NCBI GenBank assembly: GCA_963848335.1
Contig: CAWKDD010000001.1
Span: 682,001-746,000 of the forward strand
Direction of reading: 5' to 3'
Origin: Chersky-840 sp963848335
GTDB lineage: Bacteria; Actinomycetota; Acidimicrobiia; Acidimicrobiales; UBA8190
DNA: 64,000 nucleotides
Below, in pieces: positions 52,066 to 60,968 of this stretch; the stretch's first letter is position 1; each line of letters begins with the position of its first letter. The notes under the pieces are model-generated. The model was not told the origin of the DNA. It saw nothing but the letters and a program-made list of their open reading frames with translations, and ran no database searches. Made by a program: the position numbers and the translations under genes.

Positions 52066-53216
52066 TCAGCCGACCGCGGCGGCCAGGGCCGCCACCACCC
52101 GCTCTTGTTGCGCCTCGTCCAGATGCGGGTGCATGGGGAGCGACAGGATCTCGTCGGCGGCGGCCTCGGCCACGGGGAAGTCCCCGCGGGAGTGTCCCAG
52201 GTGTGCGAAGGCGCCGGTCAGGTGGATGGGCGTGGGGTAGTGGATGCCGGCTGGGATCCCGGCGTCGTGCAACGCCGTGTGCACACGGTCGCGTTCGGGG
52301 CACGCGCACCACGTAGAGATGCCACACATGGACGTTGCCGGCGCGGGTGGAAGGTCGTGCCACACCCGGCACACGCGCCAGCATCTCGTGGTAGCGGTCG
52401 GCCGCAGCCCGCCGGGCCTCGTTCCACCGGTCCAGTCGCGACAGCTTGGCGTTGAGCACGACGGCCTGGAGGGTGTCGAGGCGCGAGTTGAACCCCAGTG
52501 TCGGATGCTCGTACCGGGTCCGGCTGCCGTGGTTCCGCAAGGCCTGCACCGCCTGCGCCACCTCTGCCGATCCCGTGACCACGGCGCCGGCGTCGCCGTA
52601 GGCACCCAGGTTCTTGCCGGGATAGAAGCTGAACGCCGCCGCCGCCCCCCAGCTCCCGGCGCGTCGGCCCCCCTGCTCGGCTCCATGGGCCTGGGCGGCG
52701 TCCTCGACCACCACGAGCCCGGCGTCCGCGGCCGCCGGCGCGGATCTCGGTCATGGGGGCCGCCTGGCCGTAGAGGTGCACGGGCACCACGGCCCGGGTG
52801 CGCTCGGTGACGGCGGGGGCGATGGCCGCCGGGTCCATCAAGAGGTGCACCGGGTCACAGTCGACCAGACGCGGGGACGCCCCGGTGCGAGCCACCGCGC
52901 CGGCGGTGGCGATGAAGGAGTTGGCGGGGACGATGACCTCGTCACCCGCTCCCACCCCGACCGCCCGCAGGGCCAGCTCGAGGGCGTCGGTACCGTTGGC
53001 GACCCCCACGGCGTGGGCCACGCCGCAGTAGCGGCTCCACGCCTCCTCGAACACCCCGACGTCGGGGCCGTTGATGAACGAGCCCTGTCGCATGACCCGG
53101 TCCATGGCCGGCACCGCCTCCGCCGCGATCTCGCCATGTTGCGCGGCCAGGTCCACGAACGCCATCGGCTCTCCGTCGGCGCGGGGCGTGGCCGGGCTCC
53201 GGGACACCGTCGTCAC
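52066..53216 (-). pseudogene. DegT/DnrJ/EryC1 aminotransferase, frameshifted as sequenced
   Basis: PLP-dependent aminotransferase making an amino sugar nucleotide. FVDLAAQHGEIAAE, GSFINGPDVGVFEEAWSRYCGVAHAVGVANGTDALELALRAVGVG and FIATAGAVARTGASPRLVDCD are typical. An extra base in 52731-52742 leads to VVEDAAQAHGAEQGGRRAGSWGAAAAFSFYPGKNLGAYGDAGAVVT (catalytic Lys in PGKNLGA). A second extra base at 52297-52300 leads to ERDRVHTALHDAGIPAGIHYP and the normal end. The GTG 53216 start overlaps the TGA of the neuD-like gene. Confidence 0.85.
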
Positions 53217-53925
53217 CGGCCGCCCCGGTCGTCGGTGGCGACGCCGTCACGGTGGGGAACAGGTCGGGAGGCGCCACGTCCACACGACGCAGGCGGCGAG
53301 CGGGCACGCCCGCCCACACCTCACCGGGGGGGACGTCGGTGGTCACCGCCGCGCCCATCCCCACGAGGGACCAGGCCCCGATGGTGCGCCGCTCGCGCAC
53401 GAGGGCTCCGGCGCCGACGTAGGCGCCTTCGCCGACAGCGACCCCGCCCGCCAGCCGGGCGCCGCTGGCCAAGGTGGCGTAGTCGGCCACCGTGTCGTCG
53501 TGGGTGAGCACCACGGTGGGCATGACCACCACGTGGGCGCCGATGTGGATCGGGCTGGTCGTGACGGCACCGGCCAGGATGATGGTCCCGTGGCCGACCC
53601 GGGTGCCGCGCGCCACGACGGCGGCGGGATGGATCACCGTCGCCCACCGATGGGGCCGGAGGTCGAGCTCCGCCACGATGCGCCGCCGGCCGGTGAAGTC
53701 GCCGGGGTTGCCGATGGTCACGACCGCGGCGGTGTCGAGGCGGTCCGCGACGTGGCTCGTCGGCCCCACCACCGGTGCGCCGTCGATCAGGGTTCCCTGC
53801 AGGGTCGGGTCGTCGTCGAGGAACCCGACGACCTCCCACGTCGGAGCCACCTCGTTGGTGGCGCGCGCTGCGGCCAGGGTCTCTCGACCGAGCCCGCCGG
53901 CGCCGACGATCAGGAGGGGACGCAC
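53213..53925 (-). pseudogene. NeuD/PglB-family sugar O- or N-acyltransferase, 3' end frameshifted
   Basis: Acyltransferase with a Rossmann-like N-terminus LLIVGAGGLGRETLAAARATN and VVGFLDDDPTLQGTLIDGAPVVGPT, then hexapeptide repeats HPAAVVARGTRVGHGTIILAGAVTTSPIHIGAHVVVMPTVVLTHDDTVADYATLASGARLAGGV, the PglD-like active site (His in LTHDD). The normal part ends GVPARRLRRVDV. In the read frame there is no stop; the TGA at 53213-53215 that overlaps the next gene's GTG is one frame away, so a frame break lies near 53225-53275. Confidence 0.82.
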
Positions 53926-53938
53926 CGGACGATCCTCC

Positions 53939-55073
53939 CTAGGCCCTGTCCGCTCCGAGGTGCCGGCGCACGCTGGCGATGACCCGGTCCTGATCCGAGT
54001 CGGTCAGGTCGTGGTACAGGGGGAGGATCAACGAGTGTTTCGTGAGCCGTTCGGTCACCGGCAGGCACGGGGCGGGTGCATCTGCATAGGCGGGCTCGAG
54101 GTGGGCGGCCATGATCCCTCGCCGCGCCGAGATGCCGTCGCAGTGCAGCGCGGCGAGCAGGTCGTCGCGTCCCATGGGCGCGTCGGGGGGCAGCAGCATC
54201 CAGTAGGACTGGAAGTTCGTGGTGCCGTAGGGAGGATCGGCGGCCACGACGACGCCCAGGTCGGCCAGGGACTCGGTGTAGCGCGCCGCCCGGGCACGTC
54301 GGCGGGCCACGAGCTCGTCGAGGCGCCCCAGCTGGACCAGGCCGACCGCGGCCTGGATGTCGGTCATGCGGTAGTTGAACCCGGTCTCCAGGTAGCGCTC
54401 GATCACGGGCGCGTCGCTCAGGTGGCGGTCTGCGGCCGACATGCTCATCCCGTGCTCACGCAGGCGCCGGGCGCGCTGGGCGTGGTCGGGGGTCGTGCAC
54501 GTCAGCATCCCGCCCTCCCCGGTGGTGACGAGCTTGCGGGGGTGGAACGAGAACGTGGCCAAGGCGGCGTCCCCACCGACCATCCCCCCCTGGTAGGTCG
54601 AGCCGATGGCGCACGCCGCGTCCTCGATGATTGCGATCTCCCGTGCTCGCGGCGCAGCGCGCGACGGGGCCGACATCCGCGGGTACCCCGGCTTGGTGCA
54701 CCAGGATCACCGCCCGGGTGGCCGGGCTCAGCGAGGCCTCGATGCTGTCCACCGTCAGGTTCTGGGTACGCACATCGACGTCGGCGAACACAGGGGTGGC
54801 GCCGACGTAGCGGGCGGCGTTGGCGGTGGCGATGAACGACAGGGAGGGCACGACGACCTCGTCGCCGGCGCGCACCCCGGCCAGGATCAGGGCGAGGTGC
54901 AGAGCGGTCGTGCACGACGACACCGCGATGGCTTGGGGGCAGCCGATGACGCCGGCGAACGCTCGTTCGAACTCGGCCACCCGTGGGCCCTGGGCCACCC
55001 AACCCGACGCCACCGCCTCGGCCGCCGCCTCCGACTCCTCGGGGCCCAGCCACGGCTTCATCACCGGGATCAT
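53939..55073 (-). pseudogene. Second DegT/DnrJ/EryC1 aminotransferase, frameshifted as sequenced
   Basis: PLP aminotransferase of about 375 residues once repaired. ATG 55073 has GGGAGGAG upstream and begins MIPVMKPWLGPEESEAAAEAV. WVAQGPRVAEFERAF, CTTALHLALILAGVRAGDEVVVPSLSFIATANAARYVGATPVFADVD, then the second frame IEDAACAIGS, FSFHPRKLVTTGEGGML (catalytic Lys in HPRK), NYRMTDIQAAVGLVQLGRLDELV. The switch lies at 54640-54665 and probably involves more than one indel. The following neuD-like gene is 13 bases away. Confidence 0.85.
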
Positions 55074-55402
55074 CGAGTACTCCTCCCGGCCGGCCAGGTC
55101 GGTTCCAACCTCACGCGCAGACATCGTCCCGTCGCTTACCGTACCCTTCGGAGTGCGCATCGGTCCAGCGGCCGGGACGATGTCTCTAGCGAGCTGACCA
55201 GGTCAAAGGCCCTCACAATTGGGGACGCCAGGCGCCTGGACGGCCCCTACAGTGGGACACAAATGTGGTTGAACGACCACGTAATGTCCGATGTCAGCCG
55301 CCCATGGCTCCCACGAGGCAGCGTCATGGGCGGATGTCGGGTGCCAGATGTGTACGAGGCAACACATTGTGTGTTCAAAACGGCCGTGAGCAGGAGGAAA
55401 CG
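55074..55402. other. Divergent intergenic region in the glycan locus
   Basis: No gene was seen between the aminotransferase and the leader ORF. A small dyad GTGGT-N6-ACCAC lies at 55265-55280. The promoters of both halves of the locus should lie here. Confidence 0.5.
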
Positions 55403-55477
55403 GTGACGGTGGGTGGTATTTTCCGACCACACTCCGCTACCATGAGGCCCATGCGGTGGCGCCGGAGACGGCCATGA
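55403..55477 (+). CDS. 24-residue leader ORF coupled to the sugar epimerase gene
   Basis: A perfect AGGAGG at 55392-55397 sits five bases before GTG 55403. The frame encodes MTVGGIFRPHSATMRPMRW and ends RRRRP-stop, with the TGA overlapping the epimerase ATG (ATGA at 55474-55477). That arrangement suggests translational coupling or an Arg-rich regulatory leader. The peptide itself is not known. Translation is not proven. Confidence 0.45.
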   Translation: MTVGGIFRPHSATMRPMRWRRRRP

Positions 55478-56450
55478 CGGCGGTCTCACTGTCGGGCGCC
55501 CGGGTGCTCGTGACGGGCGGGGCGGGCACGATCGGTTCGACCATCGTCGACCAGCTCGTGGACCGGGACGTGGCCGCTGTCGTGGTCCTCGACAACCTGG
55601 TCCGGGGCCGGCGCGCCAACCTGGCCTCGGCGTTCGAGTCGGGGCGCGTGACCCTGGTCGAGGGCGACATCCGTTCCACCGCGGAGCTCGGTGCGCTCAT
55701 GGCCGGGACCGACGTGGTCTTCCACGAGGCGGCCATCCGCATCACCCAGTGTGCCGAGGAACCACGCCTGGCCCTCGAAGTCCTCGTGGACGGCACCTTC
55801 AACGTCCTCGAAGCGGCCGCGGCGGCCAAGGTGGGCAAGGTCGTCCTGGCCTCATCGGCCTCGGTGTACGGCTGTGCCGAGACGTTCCCCACCGCGAGGA
55901 CCATCACCCCTGGGACAACCGCACCATCTACGGGGCGGCCAAGGTGTTCAACGAGGGCTTGCTGCGCAGCTTCCACGACATGTACGGGCTCGACTACGTG
56001 GCCCTGCGCTACTTCAACGTCTACGGGCCGCGCATGGACGTCCACGGGGTGTACACCGAGGTCCTGGTGCGCTGGATGGAACGGATCGCCGCCGGTCAGC
56101 CTCCCCTGATCATGGGTGACGGGTCCCAGACGATGGACTTCGTCTTCGTGGAGGACGTGGCCCGGGCCAACATCCTGGCTGCGGAAGCCGACGTCACCGA
56201 CGAGGTGTTCAACGTCGCCGGGGGGGTGGAGGTCAGCCTCAACGATCTCGCTCATGCGCTTCTCGAGGTCATGGGCTCCGACCAGACCCCCGAGTACGGG
56301 CCCCAGCAGCGGGTCAATGCCGTCCCGAGGCGTCTCGCCGACACCCGGCGGGCCGCCGAGCAGCTCTCCTTCACCGCCGAGGTCGACCTGCATCAGGGCC
56401 TCAAGCAGCTGGTGGCCTGGTGGCGCCAGGAGCAAGCCCGAAGTGCCTAG
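55474..56450 (+). pseudogene. NAD-dependent sugar epimerase/dehydratase (extended SDR), frameshifted as sequenced
   Basis: Nucleotide-sugar modifying enzyme. ARVLVTGGAGTIGSTIVDQLV is the Rossmann site, VLASSASVYGCAETFP holds catalytic Ser, and IYGAAKVFNEGLLRSF the YxxxK active site. NVYGPRMDVHGVYTEV, GDGSQTMDFVFVEDVARANILA and NVAGGVEVSLNDLA complete the family. At 55892-55893 one C is missing (ACCGCG instead of ACCCGCG) and the frame shifts. The ATG 55474 is supported by the leader ORF overlap. Probably makes the 4-keto sugar used by the aminotransferases, or an epimer (inference). Confidence 0.85.
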
Positions 56451-56505
56451 GGCCCTTGGACCCCGGGGCGTCGTGCAGCTGCAAGTCGTGGTGGAGCGTT
56501 GAGCC

Positions 56506-57420
56506 TTGACATCGCGAATGGCTGTGGTCACCCCGTGCTATGCCCCCGATAGGGAGCTGTGTCGCGAACTGCACCAGTCGGTGCTCGACCTCACGCCCCC
56601 GTCCACGGTCCACTACCTGATCGTTCCCGATGCCGACATGGACGGCTTTGCCTCTTTCGCCGGGCCCCGGAGCGTGATCTGGTCGTACAGCGAGTTGCTC
56701 CCCCCACGTTTCGTCCCCGCCCGCTGGATCAACCCAGTGCTGCAGAGCCTCGGAGGGTTGGCCGGGTCGGTCCGCGTCGCCGCCATCAATACCCGACGGC
56801 CCTGGCCGCCGATCCGGGGTTGGATCCTGCAACAGGCACTGAAGCTGGCGGCCGCACCGCGTGTCGATGCGGATGTCGCCGTCCTCGTGGACGCCGATGT
56901 GCAATTCATCCGCCCGGTGTCGGCGTCGACCTTCGTCCGCGACGATCGTGTGGCGCTCTACCGGGTCGAGGGCGGGGTGCACCGGGGCCTGCCCGAGCAC
57001 ATCACGTGGCACCGGGTGGCCCGGCGCCTCCTCGGGCTCCCACAGCAAGAGCCGCCCTACCACGACTATGTGTGCTCGCCCAACGCCTGGGACCCGGGAG
57101 TGGTGGGCGCACTCCAACAGCGGATCGAGACCGTCACCGGGCGTCCGTGGATCGACGCTGTCACTTCCCAGCGCACGTTCTCGGAATGCACCCTCTACGG
57201 GACCTTCGTCGACGAGTTCCTGGGCTCGCCTGCCAACCAGATATCGACGAACCGGTCCAAGTGCTACAACTATTGGGACGAGGTGCCGATGTCGGCCGAG
57301 CAGGCATCGGAGTTCGCCAAGGCCGCGCCGCACGACGATGTGGCGGTGATGATCTCGGCCAAGTCCCAAACGCCGGTGGACATCCGACGATCGGTCATCG
57401 CCGAGATCCAGGGTCGATAG
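56506..57420 (+). CDS. DUF6492 glycosyltransferase-like protein
   Basis: A 304-residue protein of the DUF6492 type, found in glycan loci. VVTPCYAPDRELCRELHQSVLD resembles a GT-A N-terminus, and VDADVAVLVDADVQFIRPVS holds a DxD-like motif. HYLIVPDAD, WINPVLQSLGG and RPWIDAVTSQRTFSECTLYGTFVDEFL continue the family. The TTG at 56506 has GGAG upstream; ATG 56518 is an alternative. It likely transfers a sugar from a nucleotide donor. Confidence 0.75.
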   Translation: MTSRMAVVTPCYAPDRELCRELHQSVLDLTPPSTVHYLIVPDADMDGFASFAGPRSVIWSYSELLPPRFVPARWINPVLQSLGGLAGSVRVAAINTRRPWPPIRGWILQQALKLAAAPRVDADVAVLVDADVQFIRPVSASTFVRDDRVALYRVEGGVHRGLPEHITWHRVARRLLGLPQQEPPYHDYVCSPNAWDPGVVGALQQRIETVTGRPWIDAVTSQRTFSECTLYGTFVDEFLGSPANQISTNRSKCYNYWDEVPMSAEQASEFAKAAPHDDVAVMISAKSQTPVDIRRSVIAEIQGR

Positions 57421-57504
57421 GCCGTCGATGACGCCTTCGAGGGGTCAGGTCGCATCTGTCGTGAAGTCTCGGACGCTCGAGCCGGCCTCGGCGAGTGCTC
57501 TGCC

Positions 57505-58419
57505 ATGGAGCCCGGCGTGAACGGTCGGGTGCTGTTCCGACAGACGTTGCCGAAGCTCTTCCGGGCCTATCCCCTGAAGAGTGGAGCCGGGACGATCGCC
57601 AACAGCCGTGCCGTGCGAAGTCTGATCGGCGCCTGGTCCGACGACGTGACCGCCAAGGTCGGGGGTGGCTCTCGCCTCCTGGTCCGGTCCGACGACTTCG
57701 TGGGCCGAGCCGTGGTCCTCTTCGGTGACTTGGATCCCAAGGTGACCTGGGTCGTCGATCGACTCCTTCGGCCCGGGGACAACGTGCTCGACATCGGTGC
57801 CAACTGGGGGCTCGTCACGATCAGGGCGGCCCGGCGGGTACAGGCCACCGGACATGTCCACGCCATCGAGCCCCAGGAACGACTGGTGGCCTACGGCCGG
57901 GCGTCAGTCGAGCAGAACCGGTACTCGAACATCACGTTTCACCCCATTGCCCTGTCCGACGCGGCGGGGACGATGACGCTCACGGTTCCCGAAGAAAACA
58001 GTGGTGCCGCCTACCTCGGTCAGGGGCTCGCAGGACAACCCGGCCGCAGCCAGACCGTCACCGTGGAGGAGACCTCCACCTTCTTGGAGTCCCTGCCCAT
58101 TCAGCGCTGGCGCCTGTGGAAGATCGACGTCGAAGGACACGAGGCGGCCGTCCTGCGGGGAGCGCTCCGTTATCTGGGCGGGCGACGGCGGCCCGACGTG
58201 ATCCTCTTCGAGGAACACCGCAAGCCGACTGTCGACGCTGAATCCGTGCAGTTGTTGCAGTCCCTGGGATACGACATGTTCGGCCTGCCGCGTGCCATCT
58301 TCCGACCCCGGTTGCAGCCCCTGACGCGTGAGCGGGACACCGCACACGATGTCGTCGCCGTCAATCGGGACGCCCGGCCTGAAGTCGACCGGGCACTACG
58401 GACAGCCCACCACCGATGA
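57505..58419 (+). CDS. FkbM family methyltransferase
   Basis: SAM-dependent O-methyltransferase of 304 residues. DNVLDIGANWGLVTIRAARRV is motif I of the FkbM domain, HAIEPQERLVAYGRASVEQN follows, then FHPIALSDAAGTMTLTVPEEN and the FkbM signature LWKIDVEGHEAAVLRGALRYL and VILFEEHRKP. Such enzymes methylate sugar hydroxyls in glycans. It begins 84 bases after the DUF6492 gene; the two are probably one transcript. Confidence 0.9.
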   Translation: MEPGVNGRVLFRQTLPKLFRAYPLKSGAGTIANSRAVRSLIGAWSDDVTAKVGGGSRLLVRSDDFVGRAVVLFGDLDPKVTWVVDRLLRPGDNVLDIGANWGLVTIRAARRVQATGHVHAIEPQERLVAYGRASVEQNRYSNITFHPIALSDAAGTMTLTVPEENSGAAYLGQGLAGQPGRSQTVTVEETSTFLESLPIQRWRLWKIDVEGHEAAVLRGALRYLGGRRRPDVILFEEHRKPTVDAESVQLLQSLGYDMFGLPRAIFRPRLQPLTRERDTAHDVVAVNRDARPEVDRALRTAHHR

Positions 58420-58492
58420 CGGCCACAGGCTGCGACGGCCGACTCCAGCGGGAACGTCTCCTCGGGCTTCCCACGCCGACGATCGTCACCCG

Positions 58493-59548
58493 GTGACCAC
58501 CGCCCGGACGCGCCGTCGCTGGACTGTGTCGGTGGCTGTCGCCGTGGTGGTGGTGGCGGCGTCGGTGTTCGCCGTGGTCCAGGCCCACTCCAACGGGGGC
58601 GGGTCGGGCGTGGTGCCGGCCGCGTCGCTCAGCCGCGGGCCCTTCCTCCTCTTCCGCAGCACGGCGTTGAACAAGGACTACGGCACCATGGAGCTGACCA
58701 CCGTGCAGAACCCGGGCCCCGAGCGGGCCCTGACCGCCCTCAGATGCGAACGGGTCGCCTACGCAGGAGGCCGGGGGATCTGTCTCAGCAGCGGTGCGGG
58801 TGGCCTCTACAGCTCGACGCGCGCCGTGGTGTTCGACTCGGACTTCAAGGCTCTGTACACGATTCCCCTGGCGGGCTACCCGAGCCGGACGTCGGTGTCG
58901 CGCAACGGTCACTACGGGGCCACCACCGACTTCGTGGGCGCCGACTCCTATGCCGCGGCCGGGTTCTCCACCCGGACCTACATCTTCGACCTCCGGACCG
59001 GCAAGAAGCTCTTCGACCTGGAGCAGATGCAGGTCTATCGCGACGGGAGCCGGTTCGAGAACGCCAACTTCAACTTCTGGGGAGTGACCTTCGCCCTGGA
59101 CAACACCCATTTCTACGCCACGCTCGGTTCGGGCAACCAGACCTATCTCGTCGAAGGTGACGTGGCGACCGAGGTGGCGACGGTGTTGCGCACCGGAGTC
59201 GAGTGCCCTTCGCTGTCTCCCGACGGCAAGGAGATCGCCTTCAAGCAGCGCAATCCCGGAGCGGTGGTGACGTGGCGGCTGTCGGTCCTGGACCTGGCCA
59301 CCATGCAGGCCCACCCGCTGGCCGAGACGCGCGACGTCGACGACCAGGCCGCGTGGCTCTCCAACTCCACCGTCGCCTACGGGTTGGCCGAGGGCGCGGG
59401 GGGATCGGCGGGGAGCACGAGCGGGCTCTCGGCCATGTCGGCGGGCGCATCGATCGCCACGGACACCTGGGAGGTGCCCGCCAACGGCGGCGGTCACCCG
59501 CGCCTGGTGCTCAGGGGATCCTGGTCCCTGGTACGCGCCCAGGGCTGA
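58493..59548 (+). CDS. Membrane-anchored TolB/WD40-like beta-propeller protein
   Basis: Signal-anchor near the N-terminus (WTVSVAVAVVVVAASVFAVV), then an extracytoplasmic domain of beta-repeats. CPSLSPDGKEIAFKQRNPG is a TolB-like blade, and LDLATMQAHPLAETRDVDDQAAWLSNSTVAYGL the next. The protein has 351 residues. GTG 58493 places the anchor close to the start; the frame is open further upstream but that part is polar and overlaps the FkbM gene. Probably binds glycan or wall at the outer face (inference). Confidence 0.78.
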   Translation: MTTARTRRRWTVSVAVAVVVVAASVFAVVQAHSNGGGSGVVPAASLSRGPFLLFRSTALNKDYGTMELTTVQNPGPERALTALRCERVAYAGGRGICLSSGAGGLYSSTRAVVFDSDFKALYTIPLAGYPSRTSVSRNGHYGATTDFVGADSYAAAGFSTRTYIFDLRTGKKLFDLEQMQVYRDGSRFENANFNFWGVTFALDNTHFYATLGSGNQTYLVEGDVATEVATVLRTGVECPSLSPDGKEIAFKQRNPGAVVTWRLSVLDLATMQAHPLAETRDVDDQAAWLSNSTVAYGLAEGAGGSAGSTSGLSAMSAGASIATDTWEVPANGGGHPRLVLRGSWSLVRAQG

Positions 59549-59587
59549 GCGTCCCGGGAGACGGCCGGGGCCTGCGGGTCGACCCGG

Positions 59588-60931
59588 TCAGCGCGACCCC
59601 GACAGCGAGGGCAGGAGCTCGGTCATGATCCCCCCCGGCACGAGGACGTCGTCGAGGGCGATGTCTCTCGGGTAGGTACGCCCGGTGTTGTTCATGAAGT
59701 ACAGGTGCACCTGGGACAGGAAGCGGTCGAAGGTGCTCGCCGCCTGGAACCGCCCGCTGATCGTCAGCGTCCCCCGTCCCCAGGGATGTGCCATCACCAT
59801 GCTCAGGGCGGCCGACGACATGGCGACGTCCCACCGGGTGTCGGCGTCGACCACACCGAGGCCGCCCAGCAGGTCGTAGGACAGGCACAGGTCGAGGTCG
59901 GTGACGTGGACGACCGCCGGCTCGAGACGTCCCGCCGCGTCCCGGGCGAAACGCGGCCAATCGTTCTGGCCTACGAGGAAGGCCTTCATGGCCGAGAACT
60001 GCTCGACCAGGTCGGTGAGCGACACCCCCTCGGCCGCGTACCGCTTGCGGGTCTCGAGCGAGTCCGCCCAACGCCGCCAGGTGTCGAGGGCGGGGGCGTT
60101 GTCGTGCGGGGTTCCGAGCTGCCACCGGTCCCCGGGGGCGAGGACCACCACGGGGGAGAGCTCCGCCATCCAGCGGGCCATCGACGCGATGGTGGGGGCG
60201 TAGTCGTTCCACCACTCGTTCTCCTCGTGGCAGAACCAGATGAAGGCCGCGAACGGCAACACCGCGCCGGCGCCCAATTCCTCGAGCTGGGCCCGCAGCT
60301 GCCGCTTGATGATCCTCTGGGCCAGCTCCGGAGTCGTCGAGTCCCCGACGTTGCCGGCCCAGTTGGCGTAGCCGAACTGGGTGGCGAGCAGGTCCACGGG
60401 TCCGAGACGGGCCCGTAGGGCCCGGAGCTCGGAGCGGTCACCGAGCCGGCAGTCGTTGAGGTCGAGGATGCTGCGATCACCGTCGGTGACATAGAGCCAG
60501 GAGTCCTCGGCCACCAGGCCGACCTCGACCGAGACCCGGGGCGAGAGGCGGAACCGGACCCCGGGCTCGAGCTCCATGGTGCGGTATCCCAGGGACTCGC
60601 AGTACGACACCACGGCGCGATTGGTCGTCGTGCGGTGCAGGACGGTGATCTTCTTGCGCTCCCCCGGTGGGACCGACCGCAAGGTCCGGGGTGAGAAATG
60701 GTCGGGGTGTTCGTGCGACAGCCAGATGAAATCCGGAGCCAGCTCGGCCACAGTGGCCGGCGACGGGGCCAGGAGCTCCCACGAGTCGCCGAACACGGCG
60801 CCCTCGAGCCAGGGGTCGGTGACGATGCGCACGCCGGCCATGTCGATGACCAAGCAGGCGTGGTTCACCAGCTGCACCGAAGCGGGCCCAGCCGAGGCCC
60901 GGGAAGTGGTGGCGCGGCGAGTCGGCGTCAT
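59588..60931 (-). CDS. Metallo-beta-lactamase-fold hydrolase (CMP-Neu5Ac hydroxylase/UlaG-like)
   Basis: MBL-fold enzyme of 447 residues. VNHACLVIDMAGVRIVTDPWLEGAVF, then FIWLSHEHPDHFSPRTL with the HxHxDH metal motif. YCESLGYRTMELEPG and LLATQFGYANWAGNVGD recall the CMP-N-acetylneuraminate hydroxylase C-terminus, but the Rieske domain of that enzyme is absent here. The second half (WNDYAPTIASMARWM; then ALSMVMAHPWGRGTLTISGRF) is an added domain, perhaps SCP2-like. Its place beside glycan genes suggests action on sugars (inference). It lies 37 bases after the giant repeat protein on the same strand. Confidence 0.82.
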   Translation of the reverse strand: MTPTRRATTSRASAGPASVQLVNHACLVIDMAGVRIVTDPWLEGAVFGDSWELLAPSPATVAELAPDFIWLSHEHPDHFSPRTLRSVPPGERKKITVLHRTTTNRAVVSYCESLGYRTMELEPGVRFRLSPRVSVEVGLVAEDSWLYVTDGDRSILDLNDCRLGDRSELRALRARLGPVDLLATQFGYANWAGNVGDSTTPELAQRIIKRQLRAQLEELGAGAVLPFAAFIWFCHEENEWWNDYAPTIASMARWMAELSPVVVLAPGDRWQLGTPHDNAPALDTWRRWADSLETRKRYAAEGVSLTDLVEQFSAMKAFLVGQNDWPRFARDAAGRLEPAVVHVTDLDLCLSYDLLGGLGVVDADTRWDVAMSSAALSMVMAHPWGRGTLTISGRFQAASTFDRFLSQVHLYFMNNTGRTYPRDIALDDVLVPGGIMTELLPSLSGSR

Positions 60932-60968
60932 CGGCGTCTCGGCCCCGGGACTCGCACCACGGGCGCGC

